Shown piece by piece: positions 45,433-53,793 of a stretch of DNA of 64,000 nt (positions are counted from its first letter, which is position 1; every line of letters starts with the position of its first letter). The notes below the pieces were generated by a model. It was given only the letters and a program-made list of their open reading frames with translations. It had not been told where the DNA came from and searched no databases. The translations under genes and the position numbers were made by a program. The DNA is taken from contig NZ_CADIKH010000022.1 of NCBI RefSeq assembly GCF_902859855.1, positions 53,185 through 117,184 on the forward strand, given 5' to 3'. The stretch comes from Paraburkholderia humisilvae. Its GTDB lineage: Bacteria > Pseudomonadota > Gammaproteobacteria > Burkholderiales > Burkholderiaceae.

Positions 45433-46443
45433 ATGACGATTCGCGTCGCAATCAACGGCTATGGCCGGATTGGCCGAAACACGCTGCGTGCGTTCTATGA
45501 GAACGGCAAGCAACACGACCTCCAGTTCGTGGCGATCAACGACCTCGGCGATGCCAACACCAACGCACATCTGACCCAGTACGACACCGCGCACGGCCGC
45601 TTTCCGGGCGAGGTGAAGGTGGACGGTGAAAACCTCGTCGTGAACGGTGACAAGATCCGCGTGCTCGCGAATCGCAACCCGGCTGAACTGCCGTGGGGCG
45701 ATCTCGGTGTCGACGTGGTGATGGAGTGCACCGGTTTCTTCACGACGAAGGAAAAGGCGAGCGCGCACCTGAAGGGCGGCGCGAAGAAGGTGATCATCTC
45801 GGCGCCGGGCGGTAAGGACGTCGACGCGACGATCGTCTACGGTGTGAACCATCACACGCTGAAGCCCGAACATACGGTGATCTCGAACGCATCGTGCACG
45901 ACGAACTGCCTCGCGCCGCTCGTTAAACCGCTGAACGACAAGATCGGCCTCGAAAGCGGCCTGATGACGACGATTCACGCGTATACGAACGATCAGGTGC
46001 TTACCGACGTGTATCACGAGGACCTGCGCCGCGCGCGCTCGGCCACGCACAGCCAGATCCCGACGAAGACGGGCGCCGCATCGGCGGTCGGTCTCGTGCT
46101 GCCGGAACTGAACGGCAAGCTCGATGGCTATGCGATTCGTGTCCCGACCATCAACGTGTCGATTGTCGATCTGTCGTTTATCGCGAAGCGCGATACGACG
46201 GTCGATGAAGTGAACGCGATCATGAAAGAAGCGTCGGAAGGGGCGTTGAAGGGCATTCTCGGCTACAACGCCGCGCCGCTCGTGTCGATCGACTTCAACC
46301 ACAACCCGGCTTCGTCGACGTTTGATGCAACGCTCACGAAGGTGTCGGGCCGGCTCGTGAAAGTGTCGAGCTGGTACGACAATGAGTGGGGTTTCTCGAA
46401 CCGGATGCTGGACACGGCGGTGGCGTTCGCGAACGCAAAGTAA
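45433..46443 (+). CDS. gap: Glyceraldehyde-3-phosphate dehydrogenase, type I
   Basis: A 336-residue NAD-dependent glycolytic enzyme. INGYGRIGRNTLR binds NAD, SNASCTTNCLAP carries catalytic Cys155, and the phosphate-binding and S-loop segments (HSQIPTKTGAASAV) follow. ACAGGAGATAGCA supplies a good ribosome site before ATG 45433. It follows tkt on the same strand and ends at a bidirectional terminator. Confidence 0.97.
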   Translation: MTIRVAINGYGRIGRNTLRAFYENGKQHDLQFVAINDLGDANTNAHLTQYDTAHGRFPGEVKVDGENLVVNGDKIRVLANRNPAELPWGDLGVDVVMECTGFFTTKEKASAHLKGGAKKVIISAPGGKDVDATIVYGVNHHTLKPEHTVISNASCTTNCLAPLVKPLNDKIGLESGLMTTIHAYTNDQVLTDVYHEDLRRARSATHSQIPTKTGAASAVGLVLPELNGKLDGYAIRVPTINVSIVDLSFIAKRDTTVDEVNAIMKEASEGALKGILGYNAAPLVSIDFNHNPASSTFDATLTKVSGRLVKVSSWYDNEWGFSNRMLDTAVAFANAK

Positions 46444-46466
46444 GCCAGCGTCACCTGATGTTGTCG

Positions 46467-46497
46467 AAAAGGGCTGCCTGGAACGGTAGCCTTTTTT
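46467..46497. terminator. Bidirectional terminator between gap and the GntR gene
   Basis: AAAAGGGCTGCC (46467-46478) pairs with GGTAGCCTTTT (46485-46495), with one G-T pair, and is followed by T residues to 46497. The GntR stop codon (46496-46498, minus) lies inside the T tract. Confidence 0.75.
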
Positions 46498-47188
46498 ACT
46501 TCTGCGGCGTCGGAAAATACACGCCCGCGCGTTGCGCGGCATTGGCGATATGCGTTTCGATCGCATTGCCCGCCGCGGCTGAATCGCGCGCCCTGAGCGC
46601 GTCGAGAATCGCGCGGTGCTCGTGATACGTCGATAGCACCCGTTCGCGCCGATAGAACGGCATGCGCTGGCTTTCCTTCATGATGTCCGCGCTACTGCGC
46701 AGCACGGCCTCGATCGCCGCATTGCCGGCGATGTTCACGATTCGCATGTGAAATTCGAAATCGAGCTGAGCGGCTTCGTCGAGTTGATTGGCGACGAGCG
46801 CCGCTTGCAGCGCCGCGATGTTTTCCTCGAACCATGCGACGTCGTCCTCGCTGATGGCGAGTGCCGCCATGCGCGCCGCAAAGCCTTCGAGCGCGTAACG
46901 CATCTGGTAAGTGTCCGGCGGCGACGACTGGTCGGCGAAACGCCACGGCTGCATGTTCGACGCCTTTGTGCTTTGCACGTACACGCCTTTGCCCGCCCGG
47001 ATCGCGAGCAGGCCGAGCGCTTCAAGCGTGGTCAGCGCTTCGCGCAACGACGCGCGGCTGATCGATAGCTCTTCGGAAAGCTGGCGCTGCGCGGGTAGCA
47101 GGCTGCCGACCGGATAGACGCCGCCTTCGATCCGCTCGCGGATCGTCGCGATGGCGGCGTCGGTGACGGTATGCGGAACGTTCTTCAT
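46496..47188 (-). CDS. FadR-subfamily GntR transcriptional regulator
   Basis: A 230-residue repressor-type protein: winged helix-turn-helix at about 10-75 (GVYPVGSLLPAQRQLSEELSISRASLREAL) and an all-helical FCD effector domain (about 95-225) with conserved Asp/His ligands in DFEFHMRIVNIAGN and STYHEHRAILDAL. FCD proteins of the LldR/PdhR/GlcC type sense small organic acids. It is divergent from dctA, and GGTnnnACC operators lie at both promoters, so control of dctA and itself is likely. ATG 47188 (MKNVPHTV) is preferred; further upstream codons are not family-like. Confidence 0.9.
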   Translation of the reverse strand: MKNVPHTVTDAAIATIRERIEGGVYPVGSLLPAQRQLSEELSISRASLREALTTLEALGLLAIRAGKGVYVQSTKASNMQPWRFADQSSPPDTYQMRYALEGFAARMAALAISEDDVAWFEENIAALQAALVANQLDEAAQLDFEFHMRIVNIAGNAAIEAVLRSSADIMKESQRMPFYRRERVLSTYHEHRAILDALRARDSAAAGNAIETHIANAAQRAGVYFPTPQK

Positions 47189-47209
47189 GGTCGCTTGGGC
47201 TCTCTCGCG

Positions 47210-47228
47210 TGGTCTGACCGGTATTGTA
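47210..47228 (-). promoter_or_regulatory. GntR gene promoter element and operator
   Basis: On the minus strand TACAAT (complement 47223-47228) is the -10. TGGTCTGACCG at 47210-47220 matches the FadR-type TNGTnnnACNA except the last base and covers the expected start site. An inverted repeat GTCATGCA/TGCATGAC (47241-47248/47254-47261) lies at the -35 side. Confidence 0.55.
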
Positions 47229-47339
47229 GTCCGCGTTTTCGTCATGCACCTGCTGCATGACGCGAAACGAACGTCCGTGCCGCAAGACAACTTTAAAAGT
47301 AGCCGCAAAATGCGCGGGTAAACACCCTCTTTGAGTTTC

Positions 47340-47395
47340 TTGACGGGACTATATCGGCTTCCTACTATCCAGCATAACAGCGCTGGTCGGACCAG
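47340..47395 (+). promoter_or_regulatory. dctA promoter and FadR-type operator
   Basis: TTGACG (47340-47345) and TACTAT (47363-47368) form a sigma70 promoter with 17-base spacing. CTGGTCGGACCAG (47383-47395) is a perfect palindrome around one base and contains TGGTCGGACCA, a full match to TNGTnnnACNA. Its position just after the -10 fits repression. No sigma54 -24/-12 pair was evident. Confidence 0.65.
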
Positions 47396-47430
47396 TCTGA
47401 ACTGAGCATATCCGTAACCGGGAGAAAGCC

Positions 47431-48759
47431 GTGTTGAAGTTCTTCAATTCGCTGTTTGGCCGGGTGGTGATCGCGCTCGTCGGGGGCATCGTGATCGGCG
47501 CGCTATTTCCGCATTTTGCGCAGTCGCTGCGGCCGCTCGGGGACGGTTTCCTGAAGCTGATCAAGATGGTGATCGGGCCGATCGTGTTCTGCGTGGTCGT
47601 GAGCGGTATGGCGAACGCAGGCGATCTGAAGAAAGTCGGCCGGGTCGGCGTGAAGGCGGTGGTCTACTTCGAAATCATGACCACGATCGCGCTCGTGATC
47701 GGCGCGGCACTCGCGTTTCTGACGCGGCCCGGCGTCGGCATGAATATCGACTTGCATTCGCTCGACGCCGCGTCGCTTGCCACCTACACGGAACATGCGA
47801 AGAGCCTGAAGGACACCGCCGGCTTTCTGCTGAAGATCATCCCCGATACCGCGATCGATGCATTCGCGAAGGGTGACATTCTGCAGATTCTCGTGTTCTC
47901 GGTGCTGTTCGGCTCCGCGCTGTCGCTGCTCGGTGAGCGTGCGCAGCGCGTCAACGGGTTGATCGAAGAGCTCTCGCATGTGTTCTTCCGGGTGATGAGC
48001 TTCATCATCAAGCTCGCGCCGCTCGGCGTGCTCGGCGCGATCGCCTTCACGACCGGTGCGTACGGTGTCGCGTCGCTGAAGCAGCTGGGCATGCTGGTCG
48101 TCGTGTTCTACGCGAGCTGCATCGTGTTCGTGGCGGTCGTGCTCGGCATCGTGATGCGGCTGTCCGGCTTGAGCGTGTTCAAGCTGATCCGTTACCTGCG
48201 CGAGGAACTGTCGATCGTGCTTGGCACGGCGTCGTCCGATGCGGTGCTGCCGCAGATCATGCGTAAGCTCGAATGGATGGGGGTGAAGGACTCGACCGTC
48301 GGCCTTGTGATTCCGACCGGATATTCGTTCAACCTTGACGGCTTCTCGATCTACCTCACGCTTGCGGTGATCTTTATCGCACAAGCGACCAATACGCCAC
48401 TATCGATGCACGACCTGATCGTCGTGGTGCTGGTGTCGCTGGTGACCTCGAAGGGTGCGCACGGCATTCCGGGTTCCGCGATCGTGATTCTGGCCGCGAC
48501 GCTTTCCGCGATTCCGGCGATTCCCGTGCTTGGCCTCGTGCTGATCCTGCCGGTCGACTGGTTCGTCGGGATTGCGCGGGCGCTGACGAATCTGATCGGC
48601 AACTGTGTCGCGACGGTGGTCGTTGCGTCCTGGGAGTCGGACATCGACAAGGCGCGCGCCCGGCAAGTGCTGAATCTTGCGCCCGGCTACCGCTATATCG
48701 CCGCCGAAACCGAAACGCCTGCGGAGGCGCAGCACCACGGCCATGCGCACGCGGTGTAA
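47431..48759 (+). CDS. dctA: C4-dicarboxylate:cation symporter
   Basis: A 442-residue DAACS-family inner-membrane symporter for succinate, fumarate and malate. About eight membrane helices plus re-entrant loops are visible; diagnostic motifs are KMVIGPIVFCVVVSG, GTASSDAVLPQIM, IPTGYSFNLDGFSIY and TSKGAHGIPGSA. A His-rich tail (AQHHGHAHAV) ends the protein. The start is GTG 47431 with GGGAGA 7 bases upstream. The neighbouring allantoicase and ureidoglycolate lyase raise the possibility of a ureide- or glyoxylate-linked role. Confidence 0.94.
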   Translation: MLKFFNSLFGRVVIALVGGIVIGALFPHFAQSLRPLGDGFLKLIKMVIGPIVFCVVVSGMANAGDLKKVGRVGVKAVVYFEIMTTIALVIGAALAFLTRPGVGMNIDLHSLDAASLATYTEHAKSLKDTAGFLLKIIPDTAIDAFAKGDILQILVFSVLFGSALSLLGERAQRVNGLIEELSHVFFRVMSFIIKLAPLGVLGAIAFTTGAYGVASLKQLGMLVVVFYASCIVFVAVVLGIVMRLSGLSVFKLIRYLREELSIVLGTASSDAVLPQIMRKLEWMGVKDSTVGLVIPTGYSFNLDGFSIYLTLAVIFIAQATNTPLSMHDLIVVVLVSLVTSKGAHGIPGSAIVILAATLSAIPAIPVLGLVLILPVDWFVGIARALTNLIGNCVATVVVASWESDIDKARARQVLNLAPGYRYIAAETETPAEAQHHGHAHAV

Positions 48760-48807
48760 CAGCAACCTCGCCTAAAACAGCATTCATCGACTGATCGAGT
48801 AAACATC

Positions 48808-49818
48808 ATGGCTCAACCTGCTCTCGACCCGCATGCCCCCGCTTTCACGCGTCGCTATATGAACCTCGCCGATCCGCGGCTGGGCGCCCAGGCGCTCTTC
48901 GCGAGCGACGAGTTCTTTGCGCCGAAGGAGCGCATGCTCGACCCTCAGCCGGCCGTGTTCATTCCCGGCAAATACGACGATCACGGCAAGTGGATGGACG
49001 GCTGGGAAACGCGCCGCAAACGCACGACGGGCCACGACTACTGCGTGCTGCGGCTGGCGCGGCCCGGCGTCGTGCACGGGGTCGATCTGGATACGAGCCA
49101 TTTCACCGGCAATTTTCCGCCGGCCGCATCGATCGAGGGTTGCTGCACGGACGCCGACGTGCCGCCGGATCAGGCCGACTGGCAGACGATGCTGCCGCCG
49201 ACCACGCTGCAAGGCAATCAGCATCACTTTGTCGAAATTGACGATGCGCGGGTGTTCACGCATGTGCGCGTCAATCTGTACCCGGACGGCGGCCTCGCGC
49301 GACTGCGCGTGTACGGTCAGCCCAAGCGCGATTGGGAGCGCGTCGAGCGCGGCACGCTGGTCGATCTGGCGGCAATTGAGAACGGCGCCTATCTGGTTGC
49401 CGCGAACAACCAGCATTTTGGGCCGGCTTCGCAGATGCTGATGCCCGGCCGCGGCGTGAACATGGGTGATGGCTGGGAAACGCGGCGCCGTCGCGAACCC
49501 GGCAACGACTGGGCGATCGTCGCGTTGGCGCGGCCGAGCACGATCCGCAAGGTCGAAGTCGATACTGCGCACTTCAAGGGCAATTTCCCGGACCGTTGTT
49601 CGCTGCAGGCCGCAACGGTCAGCGGCGGTACGGATGAATCGCTCGTCACGCAGGCGATGTTCTGGGCGGTGCTGCTTCCGGAGCAGAAGCTGCAAATGGA
49701 CCACGTCCATACGTTCGGCGCCGAACTGGCGGCGCTCGGCCCGGTCACGCATGTACGATTCAATATCTACCCGGACGGCGGCGTGTCTCGCCTGCGTCTG
49801 TGGGGGGACGTGGCATAG
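48808..49818 (+). CDS. alc: Allantoicase
   Basis: A 336-residue enzyme hydrolysing allantoate to ureidoglycolate and urea in purine breakdown. Two duplicated galactose-binding-like domains are clear: GKYDDHGKWMDGWETRRKR / VDLDTSHFTGNFP / VRVNLYPDGGLARLRVYG, repeated as GRGVNMGDGWETRRRRE / VEVDTAHFKGNFP / VRFNIYPDGGVSRLRLWG. It follows dctA by 48 bases and precedes allA by 42, which supplies the next enzyme. Confidence 0.96.
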   Translation: MAQPALDPHAPAFTRRYMNLADPRLGAQALFASDEFFAPKERMLDPQPAVFIPGKYDDHGKWMDGWETRRKRTTGHDYCVLRLARPGVVHGVDLDTSHFTGNFPPAASIEGCCTDADVPPDQADWQTMLPPTTLQGNQHHFVEIDDARVFTHVRVNLYPDGGLARLRVYGQPKRDWERVERGTLVDLAAIENGAYLVAANNQHFGPASQMLMPGRGVNMGDGWETRRRREPGNDWAIVALARPSTIRKVEVDTAHFKGNFPDRCSLQAATVSGGTDESLVTQAMFWAVLLPEQKLQMDHVHTFGAELAALGPVTHVRFNIYPDGGVSRLRLWGDVA

Positions 49819-49860
49819 CGGATATAACGGTGAACGGACCTGCGGGACGGAGTAGCGGCG

Positions 49861-50364
49861 ATGAATACACTGCGGATCGAGCGGCTCACGCGCGAAGCCT
49901 TCGCGCCGTTCGGCGATGTGATCGAACTGGATGGCGCACGGCATTATCCGATCAATGGCGGTACGACCGAGCGCTACCACGACCTGGCACGCGTCGACGT
50001 TGGCGACACAGGCGGACGGCCGCTGATCAACGTATTTCGCGGGCAGCCGCGCGCGTTGCCAATCGAAATCTCGATGATGGAGCGGCATCCGTTAGGCAGC
50101 CAGGCGTTTTTGCCGCTCGCCGACGTGCGCTACGCGATCGTGGTGGCCCCGGCGGGTGCACTGGACCCTTCGCGCTTGCGCGCGTTCGTCAGCGTCGGGT
50201 GGCAAGGTGTCAACTATGCGAAAGGTGTCTGGCATCATCCGCTGCTTGCGCTCGACCGCATCAGCGATTTCATCGTGATCGATCGTGGCGGCGAAGGGCC
50301 GAATTGCGATGAAGAAATGCTGCCTGAGCCTTGGCGCCTCGTGCTGGAGCCGAGTTTCGCCTGA
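49861..50364 (+). CDS. allA: Ureidoglycolate lyase
   Basis: A 167-residue cupin-like enzyme splitting ureidoglycolate into glyoxylate and urea. LTREAFAPFGDVIELDG, FRGQPRALPIEISMMERHPLGSQAFLPL and YAKGVWHHPLLALD are family blocks (metal or substrate residues in RHPLGSQ and WHHP). With alc it completes allantoate use; glyoxylate would enter central metabolism. A terminator follows, facing fur. Confidence 0.95.
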   Translation: MNTLRIERLTREAFAPFGDVIELDGARHYPINGGTTERYHDLARVDVGDTGGRPLINVFRGQPRALPIEISMMERHPLGSQAFLPLADVRYAIVVAPAGALDPSRLRAFVSVGWQGVNYAKGVWHHPLLALDRISDFIVIDRGGEGPNCDEEMLPEPWRLVLEPSFA

Positions 50365-50397
50365 AGGAGCGCGCGACGCAGTCGGCCTGACGAAAAG

Positions 50398-50432
50398 AGA
50401 CCCGCCCGATTTTTCATCGGACGGGTCTTTTT
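50398..50432. terminator. Bidirectional terminator between allA and fur
   Basis: AGACCCG (50398-50404) pairs with CGGGTCT (50422-50428), then one mismatch, then CCGA/TCGG, with a 7-base loop. TTTTT follows on the plus strand and TCTCTTTT on the minus. Confidence 0.8.
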
Positions 50433-50494
50433 AGCATCATCGGGCGCCGGTTCGACTGACCTGTTCACGGCTCCTGCGGAGGCAAGCGCATCAA

Positions 50495-50923
50495 TCAATG
50501 CTTGCGATGCGGGCAGTTTTCCTTCGTACATGCGCCATATAGCGCGAGCGCATGTTCCTGGAGCCGGAAACCGCGCGCCTTCGCGATCGACTGCTGGCGG
50601 CTTTCGATTTCGGGGTCGAAGAATTCCTCGACCAGACCGCAATCGATGCACACCAGATGATCGTGGTGCGTCCCTTCGTTCAGCTCAAAAACCGCTTTGC
50701 CCGATTCGAAATTGCTCCGCGTGAGCAGTCCCGCCTGCTCGAACTGCGTGAGCACGCGATAAACCGTCGCGAGGCCGATATCCAGCTCTTCGTGCAGCAG
50801 ATTGCGGTATACGTCTTCGGCGGTCAGGTGCCGTACCGGGCTGTGCTGGAAGATCTCAAGAATCTTGAGGCGCGGTAGGGTCGCCTTGAGCCCGATATTC
50901 TTGAGATCGGTTGGATTGGTCAT
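50495..50923 (-). CDS. fur: Ferric uptake regulator
   Basis: A 142-residue Fe2+-dependent repressor of iron acquisition. The N-terminal winged helix (LKATLPRLKILEIF, ATVYRVLTQFEQAGLL) is followed by the metal-binding dimerisation domain with HHDHLVCIDCG (HxH and CxxC) and the C-terminal CTKENCPH Cys pair. Length is standard. It is divergent from bamE with 172 bases between starts, an arrangement common in Burkholderiaceae. Confidence 0.97.
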   Translation of the reverse strand: MTNPTDLKNIGLKATLPRLKILEIFQHSPVRHLTAEDVYRNLLHEELDIGLATVYRVLTQFEQAGLLTRSNFESGKAVFELNEGTHHDHLVCIDCGLVEEFFDPEIESRQQSIAKARGFRLQEHALALYGACTKENCPHRKH

Positions 50924-50941
50924 GGCAAGGGATCCCTAGAG

Positions 50942-50947
50942 TACAAT
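50942..50947 (+). promoter_or_regulatory. Possible -10 element of bamE
   Basis: TACAAT lies in the fur-bamE divergent region. TTGGTC at 50917 is the nearest -35 candidate but the 19-base spacing is long. Confidence 0.3.
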
Positions 50948-51095
50948 GCAGGGTTCTAATAGTAATTCGATTTGCCGTTCAGGTCATCTTCGACGGAAAC
51001 TGCGCGGTTCAGTGGCGGCTTATTTAGCGGCTAACGGAGCCGGCTCGGTGAGGGAAATGATTCCAAAATCTGTAATGTTCTACCGGGGGAGCCGC

Positions 51096-51998
51096 ATGCG
51101 GGGTACCTTGATCGCCGCGGCGGCCGTAGCGCTGGTTGCCGGGTGTTCCACGTACGATAGCGTTTCGCAGAGAATCGCGCAGAGCATCACGCCGTATCGC
51201 ATCACTGTCGTGCAGGGCAATTTCGTGTCGAGGGAAGCGGCCGCGCAAATGCAGGTCGGCATGTCGCGCGCGCAGGTGCGCCAGCTACTCGGTACACCGC
51301 TGCTTACCGACATGTTCCATGCGGACCGTTGGGATTACCTGTTCTATTTCAAGCGCGGCTCGACGTCGGTTGTGCAGCAGCGCGACTTTGTCGTGCACTT
51401 TGAGAACGACCGCGTCGCAAGCTGGTCGGGCGGTGAAGATCTGCCGTCAAACCTCGAACTGCTCGCGGAAATTGACGGTGACAAGCTCGGCAAGAAGGCC
51501 AAGGTCGTCGTAGCGGCGAGCGGTGCGAGTGCGCCAGCGGCGACCGCGACTGCGGCCGCTTCTGGCGCATCCGCGGCGGATGCTGCAGAAGCGCAGTCGC
51601 CTGGCGTTCCGGACCCGGCGCTTTCGCCGACCGCCGAGGCGGCACAGGCGGGCAATCTGCCGCCCGAAGACCCGAACGCGCAGGCGGCGCAGGCCGCGAA
51701 CCGGCTGACGAACGCCGTCCAGGCGCCGGCACGGGGTACGACGCCGTCGGTGCGCGTCGGCAACCCGCAGTCGAATGGCGGCGTGCCGCAGAATGCGACG
51801 GCGCCGGGCCAGCCGCAGTTCCACTTCCAGCGGCCGGCGCCGCCGCAGATTCAAGGTGTGCCGCAGGACAATCCGGTCGGGCCCACTGGACCAACCGGAC
51901 CCACCGGGCCAACCGAGCCCACGGGACCAACTGGCCCGCAGGGCGGCGACTCACAAGCGCCGGCTACCCCGCCGGCCCAGTCGCAGCCGTCGTCCTGA
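51096..51998 (+). CDS. bamE: BamE outer-membrane assembly lipoprotein with long Pro/Ala/Gly-rich tail
   Basis: A 300-residue lipoprotein of the BAM complex, which inserts beta-barrel proteins. The lipobox is LVAGC (Cys about residue 18). The SmpA/OmlA domain spans about 25-125 (YRITVVQGNFVSREAAAQMQ, GMSRAQVRQLLGTPLLTD, FHADRWDYLFYF). About 170 further residues are low-complexity Ala/Pro-rich, ending in collagen-like GPTGPT triplets (nt 51880-51945). Most BamE proteins lack such a tail. ATG 51096 has GGGGGAG at ideal spacing; longer frames upstream lack a ribosome site. Confidence 0.92.
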   Translation: MRGTLIAAAAVALVAGCSTYDSVSQRIAQSITPYRITVVQGNFVSREAAAQMQVGMSRAQVRQLLGTPLLTDMFHADRWDYLFYFKRGSTSVVQQRDFVVHFENDRVASWSGGEDLPSNLELLAEIDGDKLGKKAKVVVAASGASAPAATATAAASGASAADAAEAQSPGVPDPALSPTAEAAQAGNLPPEDPNAQAAQAANRLTNAVQAPARGTTPSVRVGNPQSNGGVPQNATAPGQPQFHFQRPAPPQIQGVPQDNPVGPTGPTGPTGPTEPTGPTGPQGGDSQAPATPPAQSQPSS

Positions 51999-52082
51999 TT
52001 TTCTGATCGATGCAGGGAACGGGCGGCGCGACGCGCGGTCCGTTTCTTCAGTGCGGTTGGCTGCGATCGTCATTGGCGTCCA

Positions 52083-52110
52083 TTGCGCTGTCGCCGCGGC
52101 GACAGCGCAA
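52083..52110. terminator. 28-base perfect palindrome, possible bamE terminator
   Basis: TTGCGCTGTCGCCG (52083-52096) is followed at once by its exact reverse complement. As RNA it would form a ~12-bp stem with a 4-base loop. GTAAAAAGG follows, so there is no T tract on the plus strand. It could equally be a protein site. Confidence 0.45.
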
Positions 52111-52200
52111 GTAAAAAGGCGTTGATCTCACCGCGTTGCCTCTGTCAGCGTTTTTTCGCCCTCGTTTTTCGCCCTTTTTGTCACGCAGGTCGAGTCAGCC

Positions 52201-52998
52201 ATGAAAATTGCCATTGCCGGCGCATCGGGCCGTATGGGCCGCATGCTTGTCGAAACCGTTCTGAACGAGCCTGACATGACGCTTTCGGGCGTGCTTGATC
52301 GCGCGGGCACGTCACAACTGGGCCAGGACGCGGGCGCATTTCTCGGCAAGCAGACGGGCGTCGCATTGACTGACGATATCGACGGCGTGCTTGCACGATC
52401 CGATTGTCTGATCGACTTCACGCGCCCGGCAGGGACGATCGCGCACGTCGAAGCGGCGCTGCGCCACAACGTGAAGCTGGTGATCGGCACGACGGGCTTC
52501 GACGAAGCGCAAAAAGCGCAGTTGCGCGCCGCGGCCGACAAGGTCGGCATCGTGTTTTCGTCGAATATGAGCGTTGGCGTCAATGTCACGCTAAAGCTGC
52601 TGGAATTCGCGGCACGCCATTTCGCGCACGGCTACGACATCGAGATTATCGAGGCGCACCATCGTCATAAGGTCGATGCGCCGTCGGGTACCGCGCTGAC
52701 GATGGGAGAAACGATCGCCCACGCGCTCGGCCGCAAGCTCGACGATTGCGCGGTGTACGGCCGTCATGGCGTAACCGGTGAACGCGATCCGTCGACGATC
52801 GGTTTTTCCGCGATCCGCGGCGGCGATATCGTCGGCGACCATACGGTATTGTTCGCCGGCACCGGTGAGCGCGTCGAGATCACGCACAAATCGGCGAGCC
52901 GGCTGTCGTATGCGCAGGGCGCGCTGCGCGCGGCGCGGTTTCTCGCGGGGCGTGCGAACGGTCTGTACGATATGCAGGACGTGCTGGGCTTGCGCTGA
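52201..52998 (+). CDS. dapB: 4-hydroxy-tetrahydrodipicolinate reductase
   Basis: A 265-residue NAD(P)H-dependent enzyme of lysine and diaminopimelate synthesis. IAGASGRMGRMLVE is the Rossmann loop, IGTTGFDEAQ and SSNMSVGVN lie at the cofactor-substrate interface, and EIIEAHHRHKVDAPSGTAL contains the catalytic HH and Lys. ATG 52201 gives the standard length. exbB follows after 43 bases. Confidence 0.97.
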   Translation: MKIAIAGASGRMGRMLVETVLNEPDMTLSGVLDRAGTSQLGQDAGAFLGKQTGVALTDDIDGVLARSDCLIDFTRPAGTIAHVEAALRHNVKLVIGTTGFDEAQKAQLRAAADKVGIVFSSNMSVGVNVTLKLLEFAARHFAHGYDIEIIEAHHRHKVDAPSGTALTMGETIAHALGRKLDDCAVYGRHGVTGERDPSTIGFSAIRGGDIVGDHTVLFAGTGERVEITHKSASRLSYAQGALRAARFLAGRANGLYDMQDVLGLR

Positions 52999-53041
52999 GT
53001 GGCCGCGTTGGCCGCCTTCCCGTTTCGAATAGCGAGGTCAG

Positions 53042-53758
53042 ATGGCTAGCACCGGCATCCTCCACTATCTGCAAACCAGTGATGCGATCACGCACGGCGT
53101 CGCGTATGTGCTGGCGGCCATGTCGATTGCCAGCTGGTGCTTTCTGATCGTCAAAGGCTGGATGCTCGGGCGCGCGAAGCGCCAGGCATCGCGCGCGATC
53201 GCGATGTTCTGGCAGGCGTCGACGTTGTCCGATGGGATTGCCGCGCTGCGGCGCGCCGATAGCGAGCGCGTTTTCACGCCGTTGGCGGAAGCCGCACTGC
53301 GCGCGTCGGAAACCGAAACGCCGGGTGCGATGCTCGCGCGCGTCGAGCGCAGTGAACGTGTGCTGCGCGCATTGCGCGAGGCGCTCAGCCAGTCGCAGCG
53401 GCGGCTGGAGTTCGGGCAGGTGCTGCTGGCGTCGGTCGGCAGCACGGCGCCGTTTGTCGGCTTGCTCGGCACCGTATGGGGCATTTATCACGCGCTGGGC
53501 AGTATCGCGGAGAGCGGGCAGGCGATGATCGAAAATGTCGCCGGGCCGGTCGGCGAGGCGTTGATCATGACGGCTTTCGGGCTCGTCGTGGCGATTCCGG
53601 CTGTGCTTGCGTACAACGTGCTCGGGCGCCTCGTGCGGCAGCTTTCCGAAGAGCTCGACGGTTTTGCTCACGACTTGCACGCGTACGTGTGCGCCCCTGC
53701 CGAACGGCCGCGCGACATCACCGGGCAGGCGAGCCGCAATGCCGCCGCGCAACGGTGA
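53042..53758 (+). CDS. exbB: MotA/TolQ/ExbB proton channel-family protein
   Basis: A 238-residue inner-membrane energiser subunit. Three hydrophobic segments (VAYVLAAMSIASWCFLIV, LLASVGSTAPFVGLLGTVWGIY, EALIMTAFGLVVAIPAVLAY) match the ExbB topology, with the APFVGLLGTVWGI signature. With the next gene (ExbD) it should use proton-motive force for TonB-dependent transport; no tonB gene is adjacent here. Confidence 0.92.
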   Translation: MASTGILHYLQTSDAITHGVAYVLAAMSIASWCFLIVKGWMLGRAKRQASRAIAMFWQASTLSDGIAALRRADSERVFTPLAEAALRASETETPGAMLARVERSERVLRALREALSQSQRRLEFGQVLLASVGSTAPFVGLLGTVWGIYHALGSIAESGQAMIENVAGPVGEALIMTAFGLVVAIPAVLAYNVLGRLVRQLSEELDGFAHDLHAYVCAPAERPRDITGQASRNAAAQR

Positions 53759-53793
53759 TACGGGCGCAACCGCGCCGCGAAGCGGAGAACAGC

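Noticed and set aside
47300..47430. Sigma54 promoter for dctA
   Set aside because: No GG-N10-GC (-24/-12) element was found; a TTGACG-N17-TACTAT sigma70 promoter fits better.
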